From Triticum aestivum (taxonomy: Eukaryota; Streptophyta; Magnoliopsida; Poales; Poaceae), in the NCBI RefSeq assembly GCF_018294505.1, contig NC_057801.1, positions 197,536,538-197,600,537 of the forward strand: a DNA stretch of 64,000 nt, given 5' to 3'. Under the pieces are notes generated by a model. It made no database searches. It was not told the origin of the DNA and saw only the letters and a program-made list of their open reading frames with translations. Both the position numbers and the translations under genes were made by a program. Of this stretch, positions 21,784 through 34,414 are shown piece after piece (positions within the stretch are counted from its first letter, which is position 1; the number at the start of each line of letters is the position of its first letter).

Positions 21784-24700
21784 TGTAACGCCCTCGATGC
21801 GGCTATATCTCCCACGTGTCGAAGCACGACTTAGAGGCATAACCGCATTGAAAGCAATGTCGCAAGTGAGGTAATCTTCACACAACCCATGTAATACATA
21901 AGGGAAAGAGATACATAGTTGGCTTACAATCGCCACTTCACACAATTACATGAATAAAGCATTACATCATCCAGATACAATCAAGGTCCGACTACGGAAC
22001 CAAAATAAAAGAAGAACCCCAAATGCGACAAAGGTCCCCGATCGACCCCAACTGGGCTCCACTACTGATCAACTAGAACGAAACAACACAAAGGGCAAGA
22101 TCTTCATCGAGCTCCTCCTTGAGCTTGGTTGCGTCATCTGCTCGGTAACATAGGCACCTGCAAACTGGTTTTGGAAGTATCTGTGAGCCACGGGGACTCA
22201 GCAATCTCGCACCCGCGAGATCAAGACTATTTAAGCTTATAGGAAGGATGGAGTAATGAGGTGGAGCTGCAGCAAGCGACTAGCATATATGGTGGCTACA
22301 ATCGCAAAAGAGAGCGAGAAGAGAAGGCAAGCACGGTCGATAAAAGTATGATCAAGAAGTGATCCTATAGCAACCTACGTCAAGCATAACTCCAACACCG
22401 TGTTCACTTCCCGGACTCCGCCGAGAAGAGACCATCACGGTTACACACGCGGTTGATGTATTTTAATAAGGTCAACTTCGGGTTTTCTACAACCGGACGT
22501 TAACAAATTCCCATCTGCCCATAACCGCGGGCACGGCTTTCGAAAGATAATACCCTGCAGGGGTGTCCCAACTTAGCCCATGACAAGCTCTCACGGTCAA
22601 CGAAGGAATAGACCTCCACCCGAGACACTCCGATCAGACTCGGTATCCCGGTACAACAAGACATTTCGACAGGGTAAAACTAAACCAGCAACACCGCCCG
22701 AATGTGCCGACAAATCCCGATAGGAGCTGCACATATCTCTTTCTCAGGGCACACTCAGATGAGTCTAGCTACGAGTAAAACCAACCCTCAAGTTTCCCCG
22801 AGGTGGCCCGCAGGCAGGCTCAGTTCGGACCAACACTCAGAGGAGCACTGGCCCGGGGGGGGGGGGTTAGAATAAAGATGACCCTTGAGTCTGCAGAACC
22901 CAAGGGAAGGTGGTAGGTTGTTAGTGCAAATGGTAAAACCAATGTTGGGCATTGCTGGAGGAGCTTTACTTAAGGCGAACTGTCAAGGGGTTCCCATTAT
23001 AGCCCAACCGTGTAAGGAACGCAAAATCCGGGAACATAACACCGATATGACGGAAACTAGGGCGGCAAGAGTGGAACAAAACACCAGGCATAAGGCCGAG
23101 CCTTCCACCCTTTACCAAGTATATAGATGCATTAATTAAGTAAGATATATAGTGATATCCCAACAAGTAAACATGTTCCAACAAGGAACAACATCTCCAT
23201 GTTCCAACAAGGAACAAACTTCAATCTTCACCTGCAACTAACAACGCTATAAGAGGGGCTGAGCAAAGCGGTAACATAGCCAATCAACGGTTTGCTAGGA
23301 CATGGTGGGTTAGAGGTTTGACATGGCAATTTGGGAGGCTGACAAGCAAATGGTAGGCATCGTAGCATTGGCATGGCAAAAGAGCGAGCAAACTAGCATA
23401 GCAAAGATAGTAGTGATTTCGAGGGTATGATCATCTTGCCTGAAATCCCGCAAGGAAGAAGAACGAATCCAAGAAGAAGACAAACGGACGTAGACGAACG
23501 AATCCTCACAACTCCGGAACGAAACCGAAGCTAACGAGAGAAGCAACCCGGAAAGAAACAAACAACATAGTAAACACACAAGCATAAACAAGTCATGATG
23601 CACAAACAAGTATGATGCATGTCCGGTTTAATGAGGCATGGCATGGCAAAGTGCAACAAACAATACTACAAGTTAAGTGGAGCTCAATATGCAACGAGGT
23701 GCATGTTGACGGAACACCACATCAATTATTTAGTTATCTCTCGTTTAAGCTACCCAACAATATTAACTGTTGTTAAACATGGCAAGAGGTGAAGCATAAT
23801 ATAAACTATACCATCTAAACAATTTAAATGGGGCCGGATATAAAAACAACAAATCCGGTAAATCCCCATATGCATTTAGCAATTTAATGCAACAACAAGT
23901 TTAAACATTTTAAATGTTGTTATCATGATGCGGATGACATATACAAGTTTTATGCAATTTTATGAAAATGTTGACATGAGCATGTTATGAAGCATTTGGT
24001 CACCATGGCGGAACAAAAAGGGTGCCACGGCGGCGAAACAAAATGGTGCCACGGCAACATTCCGGTCCCGGTAACTCATGGAGATACCGGTGCAAAAGGA
24101 GGCGTGCGGATGTGCGCAACATGCTAGAGATGGTGGGGTGCTCCCGACTACCGGGTTCCCACGGGTTAGTGGCATGGAAAACGAGTGACAATTCGAACAC
24201 GGTGCAAACGGTGCATCTCATACATGCAAGGGCATCTCATCGCGGTCGTCGTCTCGGGGTTATACCTTTGAAGCGTGCATTCGGGGCGGAACGCGTTTCG
24301 TAGAGGAAGTAGTCGTTCACGGGCCGTAGTGGAGGTAGTCGTTCACGGGTCGTCGTGGGAAGTAGTCGTACACGACGTAGTGGAAGTCGTGGTACACGTT
24401 CGGAGAGGAACTTGACGCCCACGGGGTCGACGGTAGAGGTACTTGACGCATCATGTAGTCGAACTTGGCATATCCGAAGGGGTACTTGACGAAATCCACA
24501 TCGAATGTAGTCGTGCACGTCGTAGTCGGACTTGACAAAAATCACACCGGCGGTAGTGATACACATCTCGTAGACATCCAGGGTCATCGTAGAGGTACTC
24601 GTCGTCCACGAAACTAGCAGTGGAGCACACATGCCTCGGGTTTTGATCTTCAGGAGCAGCGGCGACTGCAGGTACATGGGGAGGCTACACCGGGGCCCAA

Positions 24701-26085
24701 GGCAAACAGGCGGGCAACGGCAACGAAGCACCAGAGATGGCAGCAGTGCCATCGGGGGTGCCAGGAGGTGGAGCTCAAGCAGAGGAGGCTCGGGGTAGCG
24801 TGGTGGTGTGGTAAAACAGCAGCAGGAGGATCTGCGGGGAGGGAGAAGGCGGAGGATGGAGGTCCGGTGAGGCAGCAGAGGGATGGTGGCGCGCGAGAAG
24901 AGCAACGGCAGGATGCGGCGAGGAGGAGGCCGCAGGTGAGGGAGGAGGTTGGGCACGCGGCGCATGGTGGTGGAGGCGAGATCCGGGCGCGGGGTTCCGT
25001 TCCCGGCGCCGGAATGGAGGGGGGCGCACCGGCGAGGAGAGGACGGCGGCTTGACGCGGCTCCGGCGACGGGGCGTGATGCAGGGGACTCGGGCAGGGGG
25101 TTGAAGAAGACGACGCGAGGCAGGGGCGCCGGAGTTGGACTCCAGTTACGGCGCAGGAGGCCCGACGCGGCGCTCGGAGGAGAGGGGCGGCACGCGGCCA
25201 TGGCAGGGAGGCGATGGTTGCGGGCGCACGAGGAGAAGGGAGGAAGAGCATCTCAGGCGCTCGGGGTCGAGCTCGCACGCGAGGCCCTCCGGCTCGAGGA
25301 GCTGGGGAATCGGGCGCGGGGACTCCTCCCTGGTGTGTTGCGTGTGTGCTGACGGCGCGAGGGAGGAGACGAGGGAGAGTGGGGGATCGGGCAGGGGGGT
25401 TCGGGCTAGGGTTAGGAGGGATTGGTGGGGGCAGCTGGGCCTTGGCCTTGGGCCGGCGCAGGAGGATGGGAGGCCCAGGCTGCTAGGCTCCTTCTCTCTC
25501 TCTCTCTTTAGCAGAAAAAAAATAGAGAGCAATTCAAAAGAATTAAAAGAAAGGCCAAGAACAAGAATAAAATGGTGGGACATATTTGTAAGGCTTTACG
25601 GAATATTTCCAACCCAACAAAAATGGTTCCAACAAAATAGGAGAAGTTAAATCTAAAATTATTTAACTTGGACCGAAGGAGTTTGAATGGAGTCTAGACT
25701 TTAGGAATAGTAAAAATGTTGAGATATTTGGTGGAGCTCCGGAAGATGATGAAAGAATAAATGGCAAAGTTGGAGATCAACAATTAAGACCACAGAAGCA
25801 TTGGGATTTTGCAAGTGTGTTATGGTGAATTCCAAAAATGGAATATTTTATTATAGCTCCCTAATAATATTGAGAGGCTTTAATATGTTATAAAGAGAAA
25901 TCACGAGTGAATCCCTCGATTTAAATGGATCGAAAAAAAATCCATACGATTTCTTTAGTTGAGTTTTTTTTTAAAATGACATGATGGCATGATGCAATGC
26001 AAATGATGCAACAAACAAAACAAATCACACGACGAAACTCGGAGTAGCTGGAAGTCTTCTGGAGCGTCGGTCTCGGGGCGTTATA
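21784..26085 (-). repeat. LARD 5' LTR (right copy, 4302 bp)
   Basis: Starts TGTAACGCCC on the plus strand and ends GGGGCGTTATA, where the left copy has TTACA. Few differences from the left copy outside two dense patches (22763-22830 and 23493-23610). Confidence 0.9.
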
Positions 26086-26090
26086 CCTAC
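26086..26090. repeat. LARD target-site duplication, right (CCTAC)
   Basis: Second copy of the 5-bp duplication; R1's LTR resumes with GTACCCCG at 26091. Confidence 0.9.
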
Positions 26091-27176
26091 GTACCCCGAA
26101 AAAATCCAGGAGCACCACGAAACACAATTTCCACCACCGTAACCTTCTGTATCCACGAGATCTCATGTTGGAGCCTTCGCCGGCACTCTGCCGGAGGGGG
26201 AATCGACCATGGAGGGCTTCTACATCAACATCCTTGCCCCTCCAATGAGTTGTGAGTAGTTTACCACAGACCTAAGGGCCCATAGTTATTAGCTAGATGG
26301 CTTCTTCTCTCTTTTTGGATCTCAATACAATGTTCTCCCCCTCTCTTGTGGAGATCTATTCGATGTAAACTCTTTTTGCGGTGTGTTTGTCGAGATCCGA
26401 TGAATTGTGGGTTTATGATCAAGTTTATCTATGAATAATATTTGAATCTTCTCTGAATTCTTTGATGTATAATTGAGTTATCTTTGCAAGTCTCTTCAAA
26501 TTATCAGTTTGATTTGGCCTACTAGATTGGTCTTTCTTGCCATGGGAGAAGTGCTTAGCTTTGGGTTCAATCTTGCGGTGTCCTTACCCAGTAACAGAAA
26601 GGGTTGCAAGGCACGTATTGTATTGTTGCCATCGAGGATAACAAGATGGGGTTTATATCATATTGCACGAGTTTATCCCTCTACATCATGTTTTCTTGCT
26701 TAATGTGTTACTCTGTTCTTATGAACTTAATACTCTAGATGCAGGCAGGAGTCGGTCAATATCTGGAGTAATAGTAGTAGATGCAGGCAGGAGTCGGTCT
26801 ACTTGTTATGGACGTGATGCCTATAAACATGATCATGCCTAGATAATCTCATAACTATGCGCTTTTCTATCAATTGCTCGACAGTAATTTGTTCACCCAC
26901 CGTAATACTTATGCTATTTTGAGAGAAGCCTCTAGTGAAACCTATGGCCCCCAGGTCTATCTCTTATCATATTTTCTTTCAATCTACCTTTATTTGCATC
27001 TTTACTTTTTCCATCTATATTACAAAATACCAAAAATATATTTATCTTATCATAATATCTTTATTAGATCTCACTTTCGCAAGTGGTTCTCAAAACTGAG
27101 TGAAATACTTATGCTACACTTTACTGCATCACCCTCTCCTCTTCGAGGAAAACCAACGCAAGCCCAAGACGTAGCA
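26091..27176 (+). repeat. R1 5' LTR, second part
   Basis: Continues the LTR (GTACCCCGAAAA...) and ends GACGTAGCA before the PBS. The part up to about 26450 is matched by the 3' LTR at 32531-32879. Confidence 0.85.
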
Positions 27177-27187
27177 AGAAGGATTTC

Positions 27188-27205
27188 TGGCGCCGTTGCC
27201 GGGGA
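27188..27205 (+). other. R1 primer-binding site
   Basis: TGGCGCCGTTGCCGGGGA follows the LTR by 11 bases. The same PBS is used by many Athila-lineage elements (commonly assigned to tRNA-Asp) and recurs in R3. Confidence 0.8.
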
Positions 27206-27405
27206 GGTCTTCGCTCAAGTCAAGACATACGAAGTACCCATCACAAACCCATCTCCCTCGCATTTACATTATTTGTCATTTGCCTCTCGTTTTCCTCTCC
27301 CCCACTTCACCCTTGCCGTTTTATTCGCCCTCTCTTTCCCAATCTCCTCCTCTCTTTTTCGCTTGCCGTTTTTCTGTTTGCTTGTGTGTTGGATTACTTG
27401 TTGCC

Positions 27406-29332
27406 ATGGCGCAAGATAATAATAATAATGATGTTGAGTCTTGTGAAATCAATACCGCTTTGCTGAATCTTGTTATGAAAGATCAATTTGCCGGCCTTCC
27501 TAGTGAAGATGCCGCTACTCATCTAAACAATTTTGTTGATTTGTGTGATATGCAAAAGAAGAAAGATACGGATAACAATATTGTCAAATTGAAGTTATTT
27601 CCATTTTCACTTAGATATCGTGCTAAAGTTTGGTTTTCGTCTTTGCCTTAAAATAGTATTAATTCTTGGAACAAGTGCAAAGATGCTTTTATCTCTAAGT
27701 ATTTTCCTCCCGCTAAGATCATCACTCTTAGGAACGCTATTATGAATTTTAAACAACTTGATCATGAGCATGTTGCCCAATCTTGGGAAAGAATGAAATT
27801 GATGCTTCGCAATTGCCCTACTCATGGTTTGAATTTATGGATGATCATACAAAAGTTTTATGCCGGTTTGAACTTTGCTTCTAGAAATCTCTTAGATTCG
27901 GCCGCGGGAGGCACATTTATGGAAATTATGTTAGGAGATGCTACAAAATTGCTTGATAATATTATGGCTAATTATTCTCGATGGCACACCAAAAGATCTT
28001 CTAGTAAAAAAGTGCATGCTATAGAAGAAATCGATGTTTTGAGTGGAAAGATGGATGAACTTATGAAGATGTTCGCTACTAAAAATACTCCTCTTGATCC
28101 CAATGATATGCCTTTGTCTTCCTTGATTGAGAATAATAATGAATCTATGGATGTGAATTTTGTTGGTAGGAATAGTTTTGGAAACAATGCTTATAGAGGA
28201 AATTGGTAATTTTACTAAGATGCCCTCTGATTTTGAGAATAGTGTGAAAGAATTTATGATTTCTCAAAAGAATTTTAATGCTTTGCTTGAAGAAAAATTG
28301 CTCAAAGTTGATGATTTGGCTAGGAACGTTGATAGACTTTCGCTTGATGTTGATTCTCTTAAAATTAGATCTTCTCCTCCTAAGCATGATATTAATGAGT
28401 CTCTCAAAGTAATGAGAATTTCCATTGACGAGTGCAAGGAAAGAACCATTAGATTACGTGCTAAGAAAGAAAGCTTTATAAAAGTGTGTTCTTCTAGTTT
28501 CCATGAAAATAATGATGAGGATCTTAAAGTTATTGATGTGTCTCCGATTAGATCTATGTTTTGCAATATGAATTTTTATGATTATGGGAGTGATGATGAA
28601 TCAACTTTGCCTAGAAGGCGTCCCAAAAATTCGGAGTCTTTAGATCATAATGTTAAATTTGTTAAAAGTGAGATTGGAGAATCCTCAACTTCTAATAATA
28701 TTGAACCTACTATCTCGGATCTCAAGGAATTTGATTATGATAATTGCTCTTTAAAAGGTTGTATTTCCTTGTGGCAATCCGTTGTTAATTCTCCTCATGC
28801 TTATAGTCAAAACAAAGCTTCTACCAAACATATTGTTGATGCCTTGATGCAATCTTATGATGAAAAACTTAATTTAGAAGTTTCTATACCTAGAAAACTT
28901 AATGATGAGTGGGAACCTACTATAAAGATTAGAATTAAATAGTATGAGTGTTTTGCTTTGTGTGATTTGGGTGCTACTATTTCCATGATTCCGTAAACTT
29001 TATGTGATATTCTAGGTTTCCATGATCTTGAAGATTGCTCTTTAAATTTGCACCTTGCGGATTCCACCATTAAAAAGCCAATGGGAAGGATCAATTATGT
29101 TATTATTGTTGCAAATAGGAATTTGGTGCCCGTAAATTTTATCTTTTTTGATATAGATTGCAATCTTTCTTGCCCTATTATTCTTGGTAGACCTTTCCTT
29201 AGAACGATTGGTGCGATTATTGATATGAAGGAAGGGAACATTAGATTCCAATTTCCCTTAAAGAAAGGCATGGAGCACTTTCCAAGAAAGAAAGTCAAAT
29301 TACCTTATGAATCCATCATGTGTGCTACTTAA
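27406..29332 (+). pseudogene. R1 gag-protease polyprotein, broken
   Basis: The ATG at 27406 opens a gag frame (MAQDNNNNDVESCE). A retrotransposon gag core is visible (FPFSLRYRAKVWF, then SWNKCKDAFISKYFPP) and a protease follows (CDLGATISMIP with the Asp of the D-(T/S/L)-G site; IILGRPFLRT as the second conserved block). Stops interrupt it at 27649 (TAA), 28940 (TAG) and 28994 (TAA), and a frame change lies near 28200. No reverse transcriptase, RNase H or integrase follows. Gag would form the particle and the protease would cut it; the breaks mean this copy makes neither in full. Confidence 0.85.
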
Positions 29333-32158
29333 GAATTTAGTGCCAAAGATGGCACTCGTTAGATATATCTTTGTTTTTATGCCTAGCTAGGGGCGTTAAA
29401 CGATATCGCTAGTTGGGAGGCAACCCAATTTTCTTTATGTTTTTTGTTTTTGCTCCTGTTTAGTAATAAATCTTGCATCTACCTTCTGTTTATATGTGTT
29501 TTTATCTTTTATTTAGTGTTTGTGCCAAGTAGAACCTATAGGATAACCTACGATGATAGTTGATTTGATTCTGCTAAAAAACAGAAACTTTGCACGCATG
29601 AATATAACTTTGTTAAATCACAGGAACGTGCTTTTGCGTTGATTCTTTTCGCTGATGTTCAATAAACAAATTGTACAGGACTTCCTATTTTGGTAGGATT
29701 TTTAGAGTTCCAGAAGTTCGCGTTAGTTACAGATTTCTACAAACTGTTCTGTTTTTGACAGATTCTGTTTTTCGTGTGTTGTTTGCTTATTTCAATGCAT
29801 CTATGGCTAGTAAATTAGTTTATGAACCATAAGGAAGTAGGAATACAGTAGGTTTAACACCAAATTAAATAAAGAATGAGTTCATTGCAGTACCTTATGT
29901 GGTGGTTTTGTTTTGTTTCACTAACGGAGCTTATAAGATTTCCTGTTGAGTTTTGTGTTGTGAAGTTTTCAAGGTTTGGGTAAAGCTTTTATGGACTATG
30001 GAATAAAGGGTGGCAAAAGCCTAAGCTTGGGGATGCCCCGGGAAGGCATCCCCTCTTTCATCTTCGTTCATTGGTAACTTTACTTGGAGCTATATTTTTA
30101 TTCGCCACATGATATGTGTTTTGCTTGGAGCATCGTGTATTATATTACTCTTTGATTTTTAGTTTACCACAATCATCCTTGCTGTACACACCTTCTGGGA
30201 GAAGCCTATTCGATTATATTTTGCTAGAATACTCTATGTGCTTCACTTATATCTTTTGAGCTTGATAGTTTTTGCTCTAGTGCTTCACTTATATCTTTTA
30301 GAGCACGGTGGTGTCTTAATTTTTAAGAAATTGCTAGTCTCTCATGCTTCACTTATATTATTTTGAGAGTCTTTTAGAACAGCATGGTATTTGCTATAGT
30401 CATAAAGTTGGTCCTAGAATGATGAGCATCCAAGTTGGGTATAATAAAAACTATCATAGGAAGTGAATTGGATGCTATGATCAACTTGATGCTTGATAAT
30501 TGTTTTGAGATATGGAGGTAGTGATATTAAAGTCATGCTAGTTGGGTGATTATGAATTCAAAGAATGCTTGTGTTGAAGTTAGCAAGTCCTTTAGCATGC
30601 ACGTATGGTTAAAGTTGTGTAACAAATTTGAAACATGAAGTGTACCTGACTTTTGCATCCTTATGAGTGGCGGTCGGGGACGAGCGATGGTCTTTTCCTA
30701 CCAATCTATCCCCCTAGGAACATGCGTGTAGTACTTGGTTTTTGATGACTTCTAAATTTTTGCAATAAGTATATGAGTTCTTTTGACTAATATTGACTCC
30801 ATGGATTATACGCACGTTTACCCTTCCGCCTTTGCTAGCCTCCTTGGTACCGTGCATTGCCCTTTCTCACCTTGAGAGTTGGTGCAAACTTCGCCGGTGC
30901 ATCCAAACCCCGTGATACGATACACTCTATCACACATAAACCTCCCTATATCTTCCTCAAAACAGCCACCTTACCTACCTATTATGGCATTTCCATGGCC
31001 ATTCCGAGATATATTGCCATGCAACTTTCCACCATTCCGCTCATCATCATCATGACATACTTTACTTTTGTCATATTGCCATTGCATGATCATGTAGTTG
31101 ACATCGTATTTGTGGCAAAGCCACCATGCATATTTTTAATACATGTCACTCTTGATTCATTGCACCATCCCGGTACACCGCCGAAGGCATTCATATAGAG
31201 TCATATCTTGTTCTAGTTTCGAGTTGTAATCCTTATGTTGTAATAGAAGTGTGATGATCATCATTATTAGAGCATTGCCCAAAGAAAATAAAAAGAAGAA
31301 AGGCCAAAAGAAAAAAAAGAAAGTCCCAAAAATAAATAAAAAGAAAAATAAAAAAGGAAATAAATAAAAAGGACAATGTTACTATCTCTTTTTCCACACT
31401 TGTGCTTCAAAGTAGCACCATGGTTTTCATATAGTGAGTCTCATAAGTTGTCCTTTTCATACTAGTGGGAATTTTTCATTATAGAACTTGGCTTGTATAT
31501 TCCTACGATGGGCTTCCTCAAATGCCCTAGGTCTTCATGAGCAAGCAAGTTGGATGCACACCCACTAGTTTTCTTTTGTTGAGCATTTATTTATACCTCT
31601 AGTGCATCTGTTGCATGGCAATCCCTACTCCTCATGTTGACATCAATTGATGGGCATCTCCATAGCATGTTGATTATCCTCGTCAATGTGAGACTTTCTC
31701 TTTTTTTGTCTTCTTCACACAATCCCCATCATCATATTCTATTCCACCCATAGTGCTATATCCGTGGCTCACGCTCATGTATTGTGTGAAGGTTGAAAAA
31801 GTTTGAGATTATTTAAGTATGAAACAATTGCTTGGCTTGTCATCGGGGGTATAGAAGTTGGGAACATCTTTGTGTGAAGAAAATGAAGCGTAGCCTAACT
31901 ATATGATTTTGTAGGGATGAACTTTCTTTTGCCATGTTATTTGGAGAAGACATGATTACTTTGATTAGTATACTTGAACTATTACTATTTCTTTTATCAA
32001 TAAGAACTTTTATTTTGTATTCATTTTGATCTGAACATTCATGCCACAATAAAGAAAATTACATTATGAAATATGCTAGGTAGCATTCCACATCAAAAAT
32101 TCTCTTTTTTTATCATTTACCTACTCGAGGACGAGCAGGAATTAAGCTTGGGGATGCT
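29333..32158 (+). other. R1 noncoding interior and polypurine tract
   Basis: No frame worth keeping. AAGCTTGGGGATGC occurs at about 30024 and again directly before the 3' LTR (32145-32158), where it serves as the polypurine tract. An A-rich stretch lies at 31285-31375. Confidence 0.75.
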
Positions 32159-32879
32159 TGATACGTCTCCAACGTATCTATAATTTTTGATTGTCCCATG
32201 CTATTATATCACCCCTTTTGGATGTTTATGGCTTTATTTTACACATTTATATCATTTTTGGGACTAACCTACTAACCGGAGGCCCAGCCCATATTGCTGT
32301 TTTTTTGCCTATTTCAGTATTTCGAAGAAGAGGAATATCAAATGGAGTCCAAATGGAATGAAACCTTCGGGGGCGTGATTTTTGGAATGAACGTGATCTG
32401 GAGAGCTTGGAGTGCAAGTCAAGAAGCTTCCGAGGGCCCCACGAGATAGGCCCCCCCTGTAGGGCGTGCCCCCTGTCTCGTGGGCCCCTCGGGCAGCCAC
32501 CGACGTACTTCTTCCTCCTATATATACCTACGTACCCCGAAAACATCCAGGAGCACCACGAAACACAATTTCCACAGCCGTAACCTTATGTATCCACGAG
32601 ATCTCATCTTGGAGCCTTCGACAGCACTTCTCCGAAGGGGGAATCGACCATGGAGGGCTTCTATATCAACATCCTTGCCCCTCCGATGAGTTGTGAGTAG
32701 TTTACCACAGACCTACGGGTCCATAGTTATTAGCTAGACGGCTTCTTCTCTCTTTTTTGATCTCAATACAATGTTCTCCCCTCTCTTGTGGAGATCTATT
32801 CGATGTAAACTCTTTTTGCGGTGTGTTTGTCGAGATCCGATAAATTGTGGGTTTATGATCAAGTTTATCTATGAATAAT
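32159..32879 (+). repeat. R1 3' LTR, truncated
   Basis: Starts TGATACGTCTCC after the polypurine tract and follows the 5' LTR up to CTATGAATAAT, where CACTACTAGGG (element Z) begins. The remaining ~740 bp of the LTR are not found elsewhere in the window. Confidence 0.85.
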
Positions 32880-33047
32880 CACTACTAGGGAAAAGGCTAG
32901 CAGCAGCGCGGGTTTTAGATGTATCAGTAGCGCGGGTACCCGCGCTACTAATACGGCGCTACAGCTAACTCATAGCAGTAGCGCGTGCGCACCAGCGCTA
33001 CTGCTAGACAAGTGTAGCAGCAGCGCGGTTAGGGGAAGCTCGCTACC
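32880..33047. mobile_element. CACTA element Z, one end only
   Basis: CACTACTAGGGAAAAGGC is a second type of Triticeae CACTA terminus. It is followed by AGCAGTAGCGCG/CGCGCTACTGCTA motifs in both orientations, the subterminal style of the Jorge-like group (name from memory). The body is cut at 33047 by element W. The other terminus is not in the window. Confidence 0.75.
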
Positions 33048-33533
33048 TGTCGTGGATTTGTCACGGCAGATGTCCTATTGAAAGGACTTAGTCGTGTAGC
33101 CATTGCTACGAGTTTACTTGAAGGGGTTAAAGCGGACACGAAGACACGAGGGTTTATACTAGTTCGGCCCCTTCGATGAAGGTAAAGGCCTACGTCTAGT
33201 TGTGATGGAATTGATGTGGTCTCGATGGCTAGGGAGCAAACAAGCTTTGCCTAGGCTCGAGTTGTTGTTGTCTGTCTTGAACCGCCGCCGGGTCGTCCCC
33301 TTATATACACGGGTGACGCCCGTCGGTCCATAGAGTCCCAACCGGTTCATACTCGTATTCCGGTTGGTATCTCTCTATTCCTAACTTACAATACAAGTCA
33401 TACATCAGGCCGGTTTACGGCTACATGTTCTAAACCGACTACAGGCCTTGGGCCTTCATCTGCTTGTACCACTAATGAAGTTAACCCGGCCCAAGTAGGT
33501 CGGTTTAAGCCTAGTGGTAATATCCCCAACATT
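33048..33533 (-). repeat. W 3' LTR (486 bp)
   Basis: On the minus strand it runs TGTTGGGGATATTACC to CACGACA, after a purine-rich CTGGGGCCTAA tract. Assigning the LTR to the minus strand fits the pol direction. Confidence 0.7.
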
Positions 33534-33762
33534 AGGCCCCAGATTGATTTGAACTGGTTCATGTCAATCCTTCACACAATCTTGCGTCTTGGATATCTTC
33601 TGATAATTGGTAAACCGCCATGTCGTCATCATTTTTGGTTGCTGTAAACCGGCATGACGTCATCAGTTTTGGTTACTGTAAACCGGCATGACGTCATCAT
33701 GAAATTTATAACGCCCACTTAATAACAGCTCCTGGATCCGCGTGCTTGACCTAGCTCGGTTG

Positions 33763-33772
33763 CCTTATAAAT
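33763..33772 (+). promoter_or_regulatory. TATA box of the antisense gene of W
   Basis: CCTTATAAATAAG is followed within ~30 bp by a CT-rich leader (TTTCTTTTCTTTCCCC). It lies 650 bp upstream of the antisense reading frame and outside the LTR, so this gene seems to have its own promoter. A donor-like GGTAAGC at 33945-33951 suggests a leader intron. Confidence 0.55.
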
Positions 33773-34414
33773 AAGACCGAAGGGTCATTTCTTTTCTTTC
33801 CCCTTCGTCCCTTCTTCTTCTTCTTCCTCACGGCGCCAGCTTTGGAGTTCCGCCACCGCCGTCGACCTCTGCCTCGTCTCGGGCCGCTGCATCAACCTGA
33901 ACGTACCAGAGTATTGCGGCATCTCTCCGCGCCTTCTCCGTTCCCGGTAAGCTTTCTCCCCTTCTTAACCTAGATCTGTTCTTAGGGTTCCATGTTCATG
34001 CTGTGTTCATCGCGCGTTCATATATGTTCTCTGACCTTGAATGAATCCATGAACTCTTGCTGTGTTTAGCAGCGATTCCTAAGCCTCCGCTTGCCATTTT
34101 TCATCTAAGCCCATAGATCTCCCGCACATATCCACTCAATGGTTTACTTCTGTTTCTGCCTTACTCTTCGAAATATTTTCTGTTTTTGCGAGCTTGCTGT
34201 AGATCCGCGGCTGTAACAAGGTTTTGTGAAACTTGTTTCTGCATACCTAGTTATCCATAGCTTCAACTGCTTCCGATGCTTAGGTCAGGCGGTTTAACTT
34301 TACCATAGAAAGAATTGCTAAACCAGTATATATCATTAGTCCCCTGGTTGAACCGCCAGAATCCATATGATGCCGTGTTGTAGAAAACCAGTTTATAGGT
34401 AATGCCTCCGGTTT

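Larger units (their letters stand above)
13737..26085 (-). mobile_element. Large retrotransposon derivative (LARD, Sukkula-like), complete
   Basis: Two 4.3-kb LTRs (13737-18046 and 21784-26085) flank a 3.74-kb interior without any credible gag or pol frame. CCTAC is duplicated at 13732-13736 and 26086-26090. On the minus strand each LTR starts TGTAACGCCCCGAGACC and should end GGGCGTTACA; the outer right edge reads TTATA instead of TTACA on the plus strand. The PBS (TGGTATCAGAGCC, minus strand, 21780-21768) fits initiator tRNA-Met, and a purine-rich tract precedes the 3' LTR. LARDs depend on a partner element for all proteins (established for barley Sukkula). Confidence 0.9.
13358..32879 (+). 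mobile_element. LTR retrotransposon R1, gag-protease type (WHAM/Sabrina-like), interrupted and truncated
   Basis: 5' LTR at 13358-13736 plus 26091-27176 (~1465 bp without the nested LARD), PBS at 27188, gag-protease frame 27406-29332, long noncoding interior, and 3' LTR from 32159. Both LTRs start TGATACGTCTCCAACGTATC. The 3' LTR is cut off at 32879 by a CACTA end, and its tail is not found again. No reverse transcriptase or integrase is present, so the element is non-autonomous. The Athila-lineage PBS and the aspartic protease style place it with Triticeae gag-only gypsy families; the exact family name is from memory. Confidence 0.85.
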
